The notes under the pieces were generated by a model, which made no database searches, had not been told where the DNA came from, and saw only the letters and a program-made list of their open reading frames with translations. This document shows, in pieces, positions 25,132 to 32,810 of a stretch of DNA of 35,999 nt. A program made the position numbers and the translations under genes. The stretch comes from Hyphomicrobiaceae bacterium. GTDB taxonomy: Bacteria; Pseudomonadota; Alphaproteobacteria; Rhizobiales; Hyphomicrobiaceae. The stretch's first letter is position 1. The number at the start of each line of letters is the position of its first letter. The DNA is taken from NCBI GenBank assembly GCA_022844275.1, contig JALHMB010000019.1:1-35999 (forward strand). Direction: 5' to 3'.

Positions 25132-26202
25132 ATGTCAAGCCGACACGCTCCTCACGACGGCTTGCCGATGCGGCTGCTGATTGCGACCGATACTTGGCAT
25201 CCGCAAGTCAACGGCGTAGTGCGGTCGATCGAACACATGGTGCGTCATGCTGAACAGTTTGGTGCGGCGATTGCATTAATCGAGCCCGGTCAATTTCGCA
25301 GTCTGCCACTACCGACCTATCCGGAGATTCGCTTGGGGCTGGCACGGCCGTCTGCCATTGCGTCCCGGATTTCCGAGTTCAAGCCGACGCACATCCACAT
25401 CACCACCGAAGGGCCGATCGGCTTTGCAAGCCGCTGGGTATGCCTGCGCCATAGGTTTCCCTTTTCCACGAGCTACCACACTCGGTTTCCCGAATACGTG
25501 TCTGCCCGCGTGCCGGTGCCAGAAAGATGCGTCTATTGGATATTGCGCCGGTTTCACAACGCCGCTGGTGCAGTGCTGGTAGCTACCGAATCTTTGCGGC
25601 ACGAGCTCGCTCAACGTGGATTCAGGAACATCAGGTTGTGGACGCGCGGTGTGGATCCGGCCGTCTTCCATCCCCATTTGCGCCGCTCCCTGGATGCGAA
25701 GAGGCCGGTCTCGCTCTATGTCGGACGGCTAGCCGTGGAAAAGAACCTGCCTGCCTATCTGTCCCTCGATCTGCCAGGCACGAAAATGGTGGTCGGTGAC
25801 GGCCCGGCCAGACCGGCGCTGGAGCGTGCGTTTCCGCAGGCCCGATTTCTGGGAACGCTTGAGGGTGAGCAACTTGCAAGGGCCTACGCATCCGCCGATC
25901 TCTTCGTGTTTCCAAGTCGCACGGATACTTTCGGCATGGTACTGCTCGAGGCGCTTGCATCTGGCTTGCCGATTGCCGCTTTCCCAGTGACCGGCCCCAG
26001 GGATGTTCTTGGCGACTCCGGCTGCGGCATCCTCGACGACGACCTGCAGCGAGCAGCGCTGAAAGCGTTGGACGTTCCGCGCGCACGGTGCCGCGCATTC
26101 GCCGAGGGCTTCGATTGGCAGGAAAGCGCGCGCCAGTTTTTCGAGGGCGTTCAGGCCGCCAATGGAAGATACAATATCGACGTTGCGGCATTGCGGCGCT
26201 GA
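25132..26202 (+). CDS. GT4 family glycosyltransferase
   Basis: GT-B fold retaining glycosyltransferase, probably adding mannose or glucose to a lipid or polysaccharide in the cytoplasm; the acceptor is unknown. The N-terminal domain starts RLLIATDTWHPQVNGVVRSI, typical of MgtA/alpha-mannosyltransferase-like members, with PTHIHITTEGPIGFASRW and FSTSYHTRFPEYV. The C-terminal domain has the nucleotide-sugar site with VSLYVGRLAVEKNL, MVVGDGPARPALE and the conserved FPSRTDTFGMVLLEALASG. The start at 25132 is chosen because GGAGG lies 6 bp before it; another ATG at 25168 starts nearer the conserved block. The gene lies 39 bp after the Usp gene and may share its transcript. The 356-residue length is normal. 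Confidence 0.88.
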   Translation: MSSRHAPHDGLPMRLLIATDTWHPQVNGVVRSIEHMVRHAEQFGAAIALIEPGQFRSLPLPTYPEIRLGLARPSAIASRISEFKPTHIHITTEGPIGFASRWVCLRHRFPFSTSYHTRFPEYVSARVPVPERCVYWILRRFHNAAGAVLVATESLRHELAQRGFRNIRLWTRGVDPAVFHPHLRRSLDAKRPVSLYVGRLAVEKNLPAYLSLDLPGTKMVVGDGPARPALERAFPQARFLGTLEGEQLARAYASADLFVFPSRTDTFGMVLLEALASGLPIAAFPVTGPRDVLGDSGCGILDDDLQRAALKALDVPRARCRAFAEGFDWQESARQFFEGVQAANGRYNIDVAALRR

Positions 26203-26346
26203 TCGCGCGTACGGCGGACCAGCCGCCGCCGTCACACGAAGCTTACGATGTCCTTGACCCGCCATCATCGTCTCGGCCGCGATCCTCTGCGCGTTCGTGC
26301 CTCCTGTCAGGATCTACCGAACATGTGTGGAGGGCGCGACCACGCT

Positions 26347-27008
26347 AAGTGGTGTAGGTGACGGCGGCGGCGTTGCGCGGAGGGAGGCTGTAGTCCGAGC
26401 GTAGCGCAACGCTGCGAAAGCCCTTTCCCCAGGTCGTACACAGCGACAGCGGGGAGTTCGAGGTCATGGGCCGACTCAGCTGTTGGTTCGGGTTCTCACA
26501 CTCGAACGGACAGGAACCTGCACCCATGACTATCGACAGAGTGGCGATGAAGGAGCTGCTTGAGAAGGGCACCGATCAAGATCTCCTCAGGGAAATGCTG
26601 GCCTTCGTAGCGTCCCGCATGATGGACGTCGAGGTCGAAAGCCTCACGGGCGCCGCCCACGGCGAGTGCTCGCCCGAGCGCACGACCCAGCGCAACGGCT
26701 ACCGCACGCGCAACTGGCACACCGGCGTCGGCACGGCGCCGGTCGCCATCCGGAGCTGCAAGGGCAGCTACTTTCCGTCGTTTCTCGAGCCGCGCCGCTC
26801 CGCCGACAAGGCCATGATCGCGGTGATGCAGGAAGCCTACGTACACGGGATATCGACGCGCTCGGTCGACGATCTCGTGAAGGCGATGGGCATGACCGGC
26901 ATCTCCAAGAGCCAGGTGTCGCGGCTGTGCGAGGAGATCGACGGCTGCGTGAAGGAGTTCCTCAACCGCCCCATCGAGGGCACGTGGCCCTACGTGTGGA
27001 TCGATCGC
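26347..27008 (+). mobile_element. IS256-family element, 5' part only
   Basis: The outer end begins GTGGTGTAGG at 26347. A second copy of the first 210 bp lies inverted at 35157-35366 with the same outer end. The element is cut at about 27008, where a P-II-like gene fragment begins. Confidence 0.75.
26526..27008 (+). pseudogene. IS256-family transposase, N-terminal part
   Basis: The first 161 codons of a mutator-type transposase from the ATG at 26526 (MTIDRVAMKELLEKG). Family blocks are REMLAFVASRMMDVEVESLT, ERTTQRNGYRTRNWHT, PAR-like SYFPSFLEPRRSADKA, QEAYVHGISTRSVDDLVKAM, ISKSQVSRLCEEID and WPYVWID, whose Asp is the first catalytic residue. The remaining two thirds are missing. The frame runs on into unrelated sequence. 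Confidence 0.88.
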
Positions 27009-27009
27009 G

Positions 27010-27154
27010 TGACATTCTCGAGCGCATCGCCGAAGCGGCCGGCTTCGACAAGGAGCCCGGCACCGGGATCGCGGTGCAGATCGCGATCGAGGACGCCGTC
27101 GGACTCCGCACACAGATGCAGCAACTGTAGCAGCAAATCGAGGATGAGATCTGA
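27010..27154 (+). pseudogene. P-II-like protein, C-terminal half
   Basis: The frame reads RDILERIAEAAGFDKEPGTG, IAVQIAIEDAVGL, then MQQL, a TAG, and QQIEDEI with the stop at 27152-27154. This is the last third of a small P-II/GlnB-fold protein of the type found with DUF1538 membrane proteins. Its missing N-terminal half is on the opposite strand at 28085-28282 and ends exactly where this one begins. The stop overlaps the start of the CBS gene (TGATG), so the two formed an operon. The TAG stands where Gln or Glu is expected. Confidence 0.7.
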
Positions 27155-27563
27155 TGCGCAGACTCCCAACTGTCGCCGACGTCATGCACCAGAACCCGAC
27201 GGTGATCGCCGGAGCCGCTCCGATTGCCGATGCGCCGGCTCTGATGCGCAGCGAAAGCATCGCCTGCCTTGTCGTTCCGCGCAGAGACGCGCATGACGAG
27301 CACGGAATGTTGCTCATCACTGACATCGCTCGCGAGATCGTCTCGAGAAACCGACCGATCAGCCGCACCCACGTTTATGAGATCATGACCAAGCCTGCGC
27401 CATCGCTCGATGCCACGATGAACGTGAAACATGCCATTCGCCGCATGGAACGTTTCGCGCTCACAAACTGCAACGTCTTGAATGAGGGGAACTCGCTGAC
27501 ATCGTGACTCTCAAGACGCTGATATACGCCTACCTGGATGGCACCGAAAATGGAAAGGCATAG
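27154..27563 (+). pseudogene. CBS-domain protein, frameshifted near 3' end
   Basis: A small protein made of a pair of CBS motifs, which usually bind adenosyl ligands and regulate a partner. TVADVMHQNPTVIAGAAPIA and ACLVVPRRDAHDEHGMLLIT form the first motif; VYEIMTKPAPSLDATMN with IRRMERFALTNCNVLN the second. Near 27487, in GGGG, one extra base puts the frame out and it stops at 27507. Without it the frame continues with ELADIVTLKTLIYAYLDG to a stop at 27563, matching the usual end of the domain. So the last strand and helix are lost. It follows the P-II-like fragment directly and was probably co-transcribed with it and DUF1538. Confidence 0.7.
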
Positions 27564-27594
27564 CGGTCCTGAAGAGTATTCCCCGAGTCCGCGT

Positions 27595-27957
27595 GATTGG
27601 CGCAATCGCCATCGCCGCTACCACCGCGGATTCGAGTACATTGAGGTCAGGCCGTGAGTTTGCAGCCTGGATCGCGCTCTTTCTACGACGGAACTCAGCT
27701 GGTGGGAAGCAGAAGCTTGGCGGGGATTCGAAGCGAGGAGATCGTTATCTGCGGCGATCGATGATATCGCTGCGACAGCTGTCATTCGCTACGCGCGGAC
27801 GTATCCCGGAAAACATCCATGGATGATGAAGTTGCTCGCGAAAATGCTGGCAAAGAATGCCCTGGTCGCGCTTGCCAACAAGATGGCGCGGATTGCGTGG
27901 GCGATCCTCGCCAAGGGAGGGGCTCACCGAGCGCCCGCACTGCCGGTAGCCGCTTGA
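27595..27957 (+). pseudogene. IS110/IS1111-family transposase C-terminal fragment
   Basis: IGAIAIAATTADSSTLRSGR, EFAAWIALFLRRNSAGGKQK and GDRYLRR form the Transposase_20 block, then a shift near 27760 leads to TAVIRYARTYPGKHPWMMKL and LANKMARIAWAILAKGG with the stop at 27955-27957. The N-terminal half is absent. It differs clearly from the IS110 fragment near 2 kb and belongs to the IS1111 side of the family. Confidence 0.75.
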
Positions 27958-28084
27958 AGAGGCCTGGCAATCGAGACGTGATGCGCCGGGCAACTACGAC
28001 AATGGCATTGCGAGGGTGATCATGGCGTGATGCGAAGCGGTCGACCGTCGAACCGGAAAGTGCCTTGGAGCCTTTCGGGTGTAC

Positions 28085-28282
28085 ATGCTCTTCCACTACA
28101 AACAGGAGTATGTCGCGCTGGCTGGTCAGCTCGAGTCCGAAGAAGGACCGCTTCGGCTTCAAACCTTCGCCGCGACCACTTGGGATGATCGTGACGCCAG
28201 TCGCGCCGCCCGCGCGGGCGGCCTAGAGGGCCGAATCGTGTCGATCGTCGTCCACCATGGCTACGATGAGCTTGAATTGCAT
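28085..28282 (-). pseudogene. P-II-like protein, N-terminal half, with nonsense codon
   Basis: From the ATG at 28282, with AAGGAG 7 bp before it, the frame reads MQFKLIVAMVDDDRHDSAL, a TAG, AARAGGATGVTIIPSGRGEG, LKPKRSFFGLELTSQRDILL and FVVEEHV. These are strand 1, helix 1 and the T-loop region of a P-II-fold protein. The TAG replaces an expected GAG (Glu). At about 28085 homology ends, exactly where the plus-strand half at 27010 would continue (EEH / RDILERI). A DUF1538 fragment lies just upstream on the same strand, the usual partner of this P-II subtype. Confidence 0.7.
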
Positions 28283-28632
28283 GATGAGCTCCTTTCTGCA
28301 GGGGGTACCGGCGCGACTTTCTGGCGGCGGAGCCGAGCTTCAAGCCTTGCGACGGAGAGCAGCACGATGCCGGGCATCAAGAGCGCAAGGACGATCAGGC
28401 CGAAGCCGTCTCTCATGGGATCGCGGCCCGGCATCGTCTCTGCGACGGCAACTCCGAACACAGCGATGAGAGGAACGACGACGGCGGATGTCGCCATGCC
28501 CCCACTGTCGACGGCGAGAGGCCCCAGTTCGCGCGGGGCTTTGAGCGAATGAGCAATCCAACAAGCGCCAGGCGTCGATGCGAGGGGCGTGAACACCGCC
28601 GGCGTGACCAAAGGCAAGGTCCACGACGCCAA
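28261..28632 (-). pseudogene. DUF1538 membrane protein, C-terminal fragment
   Basis: The frame contains LGPLAVDSGGMATSAVVVPL, IAVFGVAVAETMPGRDPMRD and GFGLIVLALLMPGIVLLS, the characteristic last repeat of DUF1538 integral membrane proteins, which may be transporters and are often encoded next to small P-II proteins. Intact members have several hundred residues; only the last 70-80 are native here, and the first 40 residues of the open frame are not recognisable. It ends a few bases inside the P-II-like start, so they formed an operon. Confidence 0.6.
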
Positions 28633-28641
28633 GGTGATACC

Positions 28642-28896
28642 TCAACTTCGTTGCCCCACAGTCCTAGAAAGATAGCGCACGGCTAGAGCGGTCATGGCGA
28701 GCTGGGGGTAGTCGGTTTCCGGGATCGGCAACGCGAAACGCTTGTGGAGCGCTGTGACGAGATTGAGGAAATCCATTGAGTCGAGCCCCAGGTCATTCTG
28801 CAAATGGTCGTCGTCGCCGACCGCAGCGAGGTCGATGTCGGGAAAGACTGTGGCCAGCTCCTCAAGAAAGGCAGTGCGCAGATTCTGGGAACTCAT
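28642..28896 (-). CDS. Acyl carrier protein
   Basis: Small carrier protein of 84 residues with the phosphopantetheine site DLGLDSMDFLNLV (Ser40) and the usual four-helix pattern; FLEELATVFPDIDLAAV forms helix 1. It carries acyl groups as thioesters for an unknown pathway. It starts within the stop of the E2-like gene (ATGA at 28893-28896), so the two were translated together. A carrier protein paired with a 2-oxoacid dehydrogenase acyltransferase suggests transfer of a 2-oxoacid-derived acyl group, but the E2 is broken here. This ACP differs from the housekeeping fatty-acid ACP by its acidic start and its context. Confidence 0.85.
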   Translation of the reverse strand: MSSQNLRTAFLEELATVFPDIDLAAVGDDDHLQNDLGLDSMDFLNLVTALHKRFALPIPETDYPQLAMTALAVRYLSRTVGQRS

Positions 28897-29475
28897 AGTG
28901 CCTCGGGCTCCCGCAATCGGCGGTCGAATTCAGTCAGCAGCGTCGCGCCATGGCGGCCGTCGCTAACGCGGTGATCGGCGGCAAGGGTGGCTGTGACGGC
29001 CATGCGCGGGGCAAGCGCACCATCGACGATCATCGACCGCAAGCGCGGTGTACCGAAGCCGACCAGTGCCACCTGCGGCGGGTAGATCACGCCAAGCAGC
29101 GCGTCCACCCCGCCATCGCCCATGCTGGAAACGGTGATCGTCCCCAAGGTCAGCTCCGAGTTTCGGAGCCGCCCTGCGCGGGTCCGCGCAACGAGGTCGC
29201 GCATGGCATCCATGACCTTATCGAGGTTCAATTCATCGGCTTCCATGATGGCCGGCGCGATCAGCCCGCCGCCACGCATCGAGATCGCGAGCCCCGCGTT
29301 GACGTGCTCGGACGCTGTGAACACGCCGTTCTCATGCCGGCCATTAGCTCTGGCACCTTGGCCAGCGCAAGAGACGTAGCCTCGACGAGCAGCGCTCCCA
29401 TCAGCAGCCGCGCATCCGGCGGACGACGGCATTTTGCGTGGAGACCCAATCCCAGGCGGTCTGCAGGTCGATCTC
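28893..29475 (-). pseudogene. 2-oxoacid dehydrogenase acyltransferase (E2) catalytic domain, truncated and frameshifted
   Basis: E2 catalytic domain that would transfer an acyl group from lipoate to an acceptor. LLMGALLVEATSLALAKVPE is read in one frame; a shift near 29335 leads to GVFTASEHVNAGLAISMRGG, LIAPAIMEADELNLDKVMDA, LTLGTITVSSMGDGGVDALL, PQVALVGFGTPRL and the active-site ADHRVSDGRHGA (His and Asp of H-x3-D-G), ending in a TGA that overlaps the ACP start. The N-terminal lipoyl and binding domains are missing, replaced by an IS21 istB fragment. The close coupling to an acyl carrier protein is the notable feature. Confidence 0.78.
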
Positions 29476-29870
29476 GTGGGACACGCGCCAACTCCAGGAC
29501 CAGCATTTCGTTGAGCGACGGCAATGCCAGGAAGTCGAAGCTGTCGAGGCATTTGACCGTCGGTAACTTCGCGACCTTGATCCGGCGATCGACCATGCGC
29601 CGTTCGCGGTCGATCATCTCCATCTCGGCCAGCCGCATCAGGTATCGCGGATGATCGACACCCTCGGTGGCGCACAAGCGAGCGACCATGTCGTACTCCC
29701 TCAGGAACGTAGGAAGCTTGAGCGCCTTCAGGTGGTGGGCGAGCAGGATCTGCGATGTCTCCGTCATGCTGCGACGCCGGCAAGAAGATCCATGTACGAG
29801 CGGGTCGACGTCGTGGTGACGGTCGCCTTGGGCAGATACGGATAGATGGTCATGTCGAGCCGTGGCAGAT
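29476..29870 (-). mobile_element. IS21-family remnant: istA end and istB start
   Basis: istB (ATG 29767) gives ETSQILLAHHLKALKLPTFL, YLMRLAEMEMIDRERRMVDR, LPTVKCLDSFDFLALPSLNE and MLVLELAR, then stops matching before the Walker A site, so the helper ATPase is cut to about 97 residues. Just upstream, YPYLPKATVTTTSTRSYMDL and LAGVAA end in a TGA overlapping the istB ATG, the usual C-terminus of IstA. Both genes are truncated and the element is inactive. Confidence 0.8.
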
Positions 29871-30134
29871 GTTGAGAGCCCATAGATCGTTTGGCTCGGC
29901 CGTAGTGCCAGTCTTGCGCTTAATTAAGAGATCGTGAATGAGACCTTCCCGGTCGAGCCTAGGTCTCTTGGCTTTCGCGTCTTTCCTGGAGGTGGGGGAC
30001 GGCGCCGCGCTCCTTTCATTGACAATCATGCCGAGCACTTTCGCCACCAGCTCGCGGCGAATGATGTAGCGGCAAGGGCGCGCCAATCGCTTCCTCGTGC
30101 CTGAGGCCTTGTTCCTTCGGAATCCCGTCGAAGG
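29871..30134 (-). other. Unassigned open frame between IS21 remnant and nhaR
   Basis: A minus-strand frame from 30086 contains RELVAKVLGMIVNERSAAPS and IHDLLIKRKTGTTAEPNDLW before running into IS21 DNA. The second block looks like real protein, but no family is recognised. It may be the truncated start of an unknown gene. Confidence 0.3.
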
Positions 30135-31070
30135 TCATTGCTCGATCGCCGACCAAGTCGAGGCGGGTGCTCTTCCCTCAACGAACAGGCCCGTCTTCGC
30201 CGCTTCGCTGATCGCAACCACGGCCGGATGGGTCAGTTTGCGTTCGACCGAGATGGCGTAATATTTTGCTGCGACGCTGTCGGCGCGGCCGATGACTTCA
30301 GCTTCATATTGGCTGCGGATCTCGTCTGCCAGTACTGTCGGTGCAGGGAAAATGCCTGCGCCCGCCTTGCCGAAGGCCTTCATCAGCGCGGTGTCGTCGA
30401 ATTCCCCAACAATGCGCGGCTCGATCTGATGTTCGCTAAACCACCGCGTGAGCACCCCCCGCATTGTTGCGCCATCGCTTGGGATCAGCATGGGTGCGCC
30501 GTCCAGGGATTGCGGAAAGCCCTCCTGATAACGCACGGCAAGTCCGGGCACGGCATAGAAAGCGATAGGTGTGCGCCCGAGAGAGTGGCTGTAGCCTTTC
30601 ACCCCCAGTTCCGAGGGCAGCGGCCGGTCGGCGATCACGAGGTCCAGCTTGTGAATGGCGAGTTCCGCGAATAGTCGTTCGAGCTTGTCCTCCCGGCACA
30701 TCAGGCGCACGCGCCCGGCAATATTCAGTGCCGGGGCCAGCAGGTGATAGGCGATCGACTTAGGAACCACATCCGCGACTCCCACCCGAAAAAGCATGTC
30801 GCTGCGGTGGGAACGATTGCGCACCGTCTCCTCCAGCTCTCTTCCGATCTGGAATATCTCGTCGGCGTAGGAAAGGGTCAGCTGTCCCGCCGCGGTCAGC
30901 TCCAGCCGTCGTCCGGCGCGACGGAACAGCTCGGTTCCGAGAGATTCCTCCAGGGTTCCGATCTGGGCGCTGATGGTCTGCGGTGCGAGACGCAGCTGCT
31001 CGGCGGCGCGCGCGATGCTGCCCGCCTTCGCGACCTTCCAGAAATAGTGCAGTTGCTTGTAGTTCAACAT
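30135..31070 (-). CDS. nhaR: LysR-type regulator, NhaR-like
   Basis: Transcriptional regulator of the LysR family, closest in its start and effector domain to NhaR, the Na+/H+-responsive activator. ATG at 31070 gives MLNYKQLHYFWKVAKAGSIA, the winged helix-turn-helix (about 1-60) with AEQLRLAPQTISAQIGTLEE, LFRRAGRRLELTAAGQ, then the substrate-binding domain from about 90 (FRVGVADVVPKSIAYHLL, DLVIADRPLPSELGVKG). The length of 311 residues is normal. It is divergent from a truncated ribosome hibernation-factor gene and a universal stress gene; no nhaA antiporter is in the window, so its target here is unknown. A remnant of a second copy is at 23960. Confidence 0.85.
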   Translation of the reverse strand: MLNYKQLHYFWKVAKAGSIARAAEQLRLAPQTISAQIGTLEESLGTELFRRAGRRLELTAAGQLTLSYADEIFQIGRELEETVRNRSHRSDMLFRVGVADVVPKSIAYHLLAPALNIAGRVRLMCREDKLERLFAELAIHKLDLVIADRPLPSELGVKGYSHSLGRTPIAFYAVPGLAVRYQEGFPQSLDGAPMLIPSDGATMRGVLTRWFSEHQIEPRIVGEFDDTALMKAFGKAGAGIFPAPTVLADEIRSQYEAEVIGRADSVAAKYYAISVERKLTHPAVVAISEAAKTGLFVEGRAPASTWSAIEQ

Positions 31071-31186
31071 GACCGGCCATTCCGATCCGCAGTTTTTTAC
31101 GACAAAAGAACGCCGAATTATCTGCTTTTTTGGACGGTCGATCAAGCCCATATATCGCACGAAGCAGAGTGGCGGATGGAGGAGTA
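31071..31186. promoter_or_regulatory. Divergent control region of nhaR-like gene
   Basis: CAGTTTTTTACGA, TTATCTGCTTTTTTGGA and CCATAT occur in the same order as at 24010-24085, upstream of another nhaR-like start. Conservation of non-coding blocks at two places suggests a LysR operator with promoters in both directions. Confidence 0.5.
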
Positions 31187-31411
31187 ATGAAAACCGGGAT
31201 TCAAGTGCGTAACTCGAACCTCACGGATGAGCTACGTGAGCAAGTGGAGCATCAGTTGGCATTCGCACGGTGGCTTTTCCCAGAGCACATTCATGGCGTT
31301 GTCGCAGTCTTGTCCGATGCCAACGGACCGAATGGCGGTATAGACAAACGCTGCAGCCTGGCGTCCGGCCGGAAGAACAGGTCAGCCAGTGGATGCCGGG
31401 TCTCGTCGTAG
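31187..31411 (+). pseudogene. Ribosome hibernation factor (HPF/RaiA-like), truncated
   Basis: ATG at 31187, with GGAGGAGT before it, starts MKTGIQVRNSNLTDELREQV, followed by EHQLAFARWLFPEHIHGVVA and SDANGPNGGIDKRCSL, matching the first 55-60 residues of short HPF/RaiA-type proteins that inactivate ribosomes in stationary phase. After KRCSL the frame no longer fits the family and stops after 74 residues, while intact members of this type have about 100-110. The 3' end appears replaced or frameshifted. Confidence 0.65.
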
Positions 31412-31767
31412 AACCGCCGGCCAACCACGTGAGCGGGACCGCGCCGTCCCGGGCTTGATGCGAGCCATCTTGCGCACCGCGAATCGGTCGAGGTCCGCTA
31501 CGCGGGGCGCACCGCATTCGCTTCGGTGCGCGCGTAGTACGTTCACGGCTTCGCGGCGGCGGGGATACGACCAGTGACGGATGCAACGCAGAAGCTGAAC
31601 ATCACCGCTTTAGCGCTGGCCAAGGGTCGATCGAGCTCTCGCTACTGCCCCAGGCAGGAGGGCGCGTGGAATTTCGATTGAACGCTCTGGCTCAGTAGGA
31701 ATTTGGCCAGGGGTACCGCGTGCCGCAGTCAACGTGAAGCAGCAGATCAATTGAGGAAATAGAAGAA
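31412..31767. other. No recognisable gene
   Basis: Short frames only. One stretch near 31475-31535 reads HRESVEVRYAGRTAFASVRA before a stop, possibly a relic. The last 25 bases hold the ribosome-binding site of the following Usp gene (TTGAGGAAATAGAAGAA). Confidence 0.4.
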
Positions 31768-32616
31768 ATGACTTTCAAGGATGTCCTACTCCAGCTCAGC
31801 AGCTATCCCGAACCGACCCCGATTGCGGCGATCGAGCAAGCGATCGGCCTCGCTGGCGCGCTGGGCGCGCACGTCTCGGCGCTCACTTTCAAAATCGAGA
31901 TCCCAAACGTCGGCAACGTGCTTGCGAACAAGCTGCTTGACGTCCCGGGAATGATTGCGGCCGAACGGCAGAAAATCGTGGCGAATACCCAGACCCTGAT
32001 CGGGGCGTTCGAAAGCATGGCGGCGAAGCACGACGTTCCACACGGCCACATTATCGAGTCATCCACAACCTCGCACCTAGCGACCATCGTGACCGAACAT
32101 GCCAGGATGCACGATGTCACGATGATCCCGATCGGCAAGCAGGCAGACCTCCAGCCATATGTCGCCGAGTGCGTGATCTTCGGTTCCGGACGGCCGACGA
32201 TCGTCTTTCCCGAAGTGTCCAAACGCAGCGCCACCTTGGCTTTCGACGTCGTCGGCGTGGCCTGGGATTTCAGCCGGCCGGCCGCACGGGCTGTGGCGGA
32301 TGCCCTCCCGATCTTGCAGCTCGCCAAAACCGTACGGGTGGTGACGATCACCGAGGAGAAGATGATTGAAACGAGACGCTCAGGCACCGAGTTGGCGAAG
32401 CATCTTGCCTATCACGGCATTGACGTTGTCCTGGAGGAAGAAAAGGCCGATGGCCGGCTAATCGGCCAGGCTCTCGCAGACTATGCAGCCGCACGCGAAC
32501 TCGACCTGCTCGTCATGGGAGCCTACGGCCATTCGCGGATGCGCGACTTCATCCTGGGGGGCGCGACAAAGACCATTGTCGCCAACCCGCTGCTACCGGT
32601 TCTGCTCTCGCATTGA
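31768..32616 (+). CDS. Universal stress protein, two-domain (UspA family)
   Basis: Cytoplasmic stress-response protein with two Usp folds in 282 residues. The first (about 1-150) starts FKDVLLQLSSYPEPTPIAAI and is degenerate, without the nucleotide motif. The second (about 158-282) starts VVGVAWDFSRPAARAVADAL and ends with DLLVMGAYGHSRMRDFILGG and ATKTI, which keeps the ATP-binding pattern G-x2-G-x9-G, so this half probably binds ATP. GAGGAAATAGAAGAA precedes the ATG at 31768. The following terC gene starts 195 bp downstream in the same direction. Confidence 0.88.
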   Translation: MTFKDVLLQLSSYPEPTPIAAIEQAIGLAGALGAHVSALTFKIEIPNVGNVLANKLLDVPGMIAAERQKIVANTQTLIGAFESMAAKHDVPHGHIIESSTTSHLATIVTEHARMHDVTMIPIGKQADLQPYVAECVIFGSGRPTIVFPEVSKRSATLAFDVVGVAWDFSRPAARAVADALPILQLAKTVRVVTITEEKMIETRRSGTELAKHLAYHGIDVVLEEEKADGRLIGQALADYAAARELDLLVMGAYGHSRMRDFILGGATKTIVANPLLPVLLSH

Positions 32617-32810
32617 GATGCTGCATTCACCTCTGCGCAACGGCGAGCACGATGACCACAACGCCAACAAGAGCCATAGGCGCAATCGCAATATGACCGC
32701 CCGCCTCCGTATCAGCCGGGACCTGCTAACGGTCGAACATGGGCGCTATCGGAGAGGCCCTACGCATTCAACGGGTGCGCTCCCCGACACCCGAGAAGTA
32801 AGGATTACAC

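Noticed and set aside
26205-26346. Continuation of the GT4 gene or a further small gene
   Set aside because: Only short frames without family features are present between the GT4 stop and the IS256 end.
28950-29654. Plus-strand frame of 234 codons
   Set aside because: It is antisense to the E2 domain and istB, both recognised by motifs.
32617-32810. Possible manganese (yybP-ykoY) riboswitch before terC
   Set aside because: The conserved loop sequences of that riboswitch could not be found; only a weak GGGTG/CACCC stem is visible.
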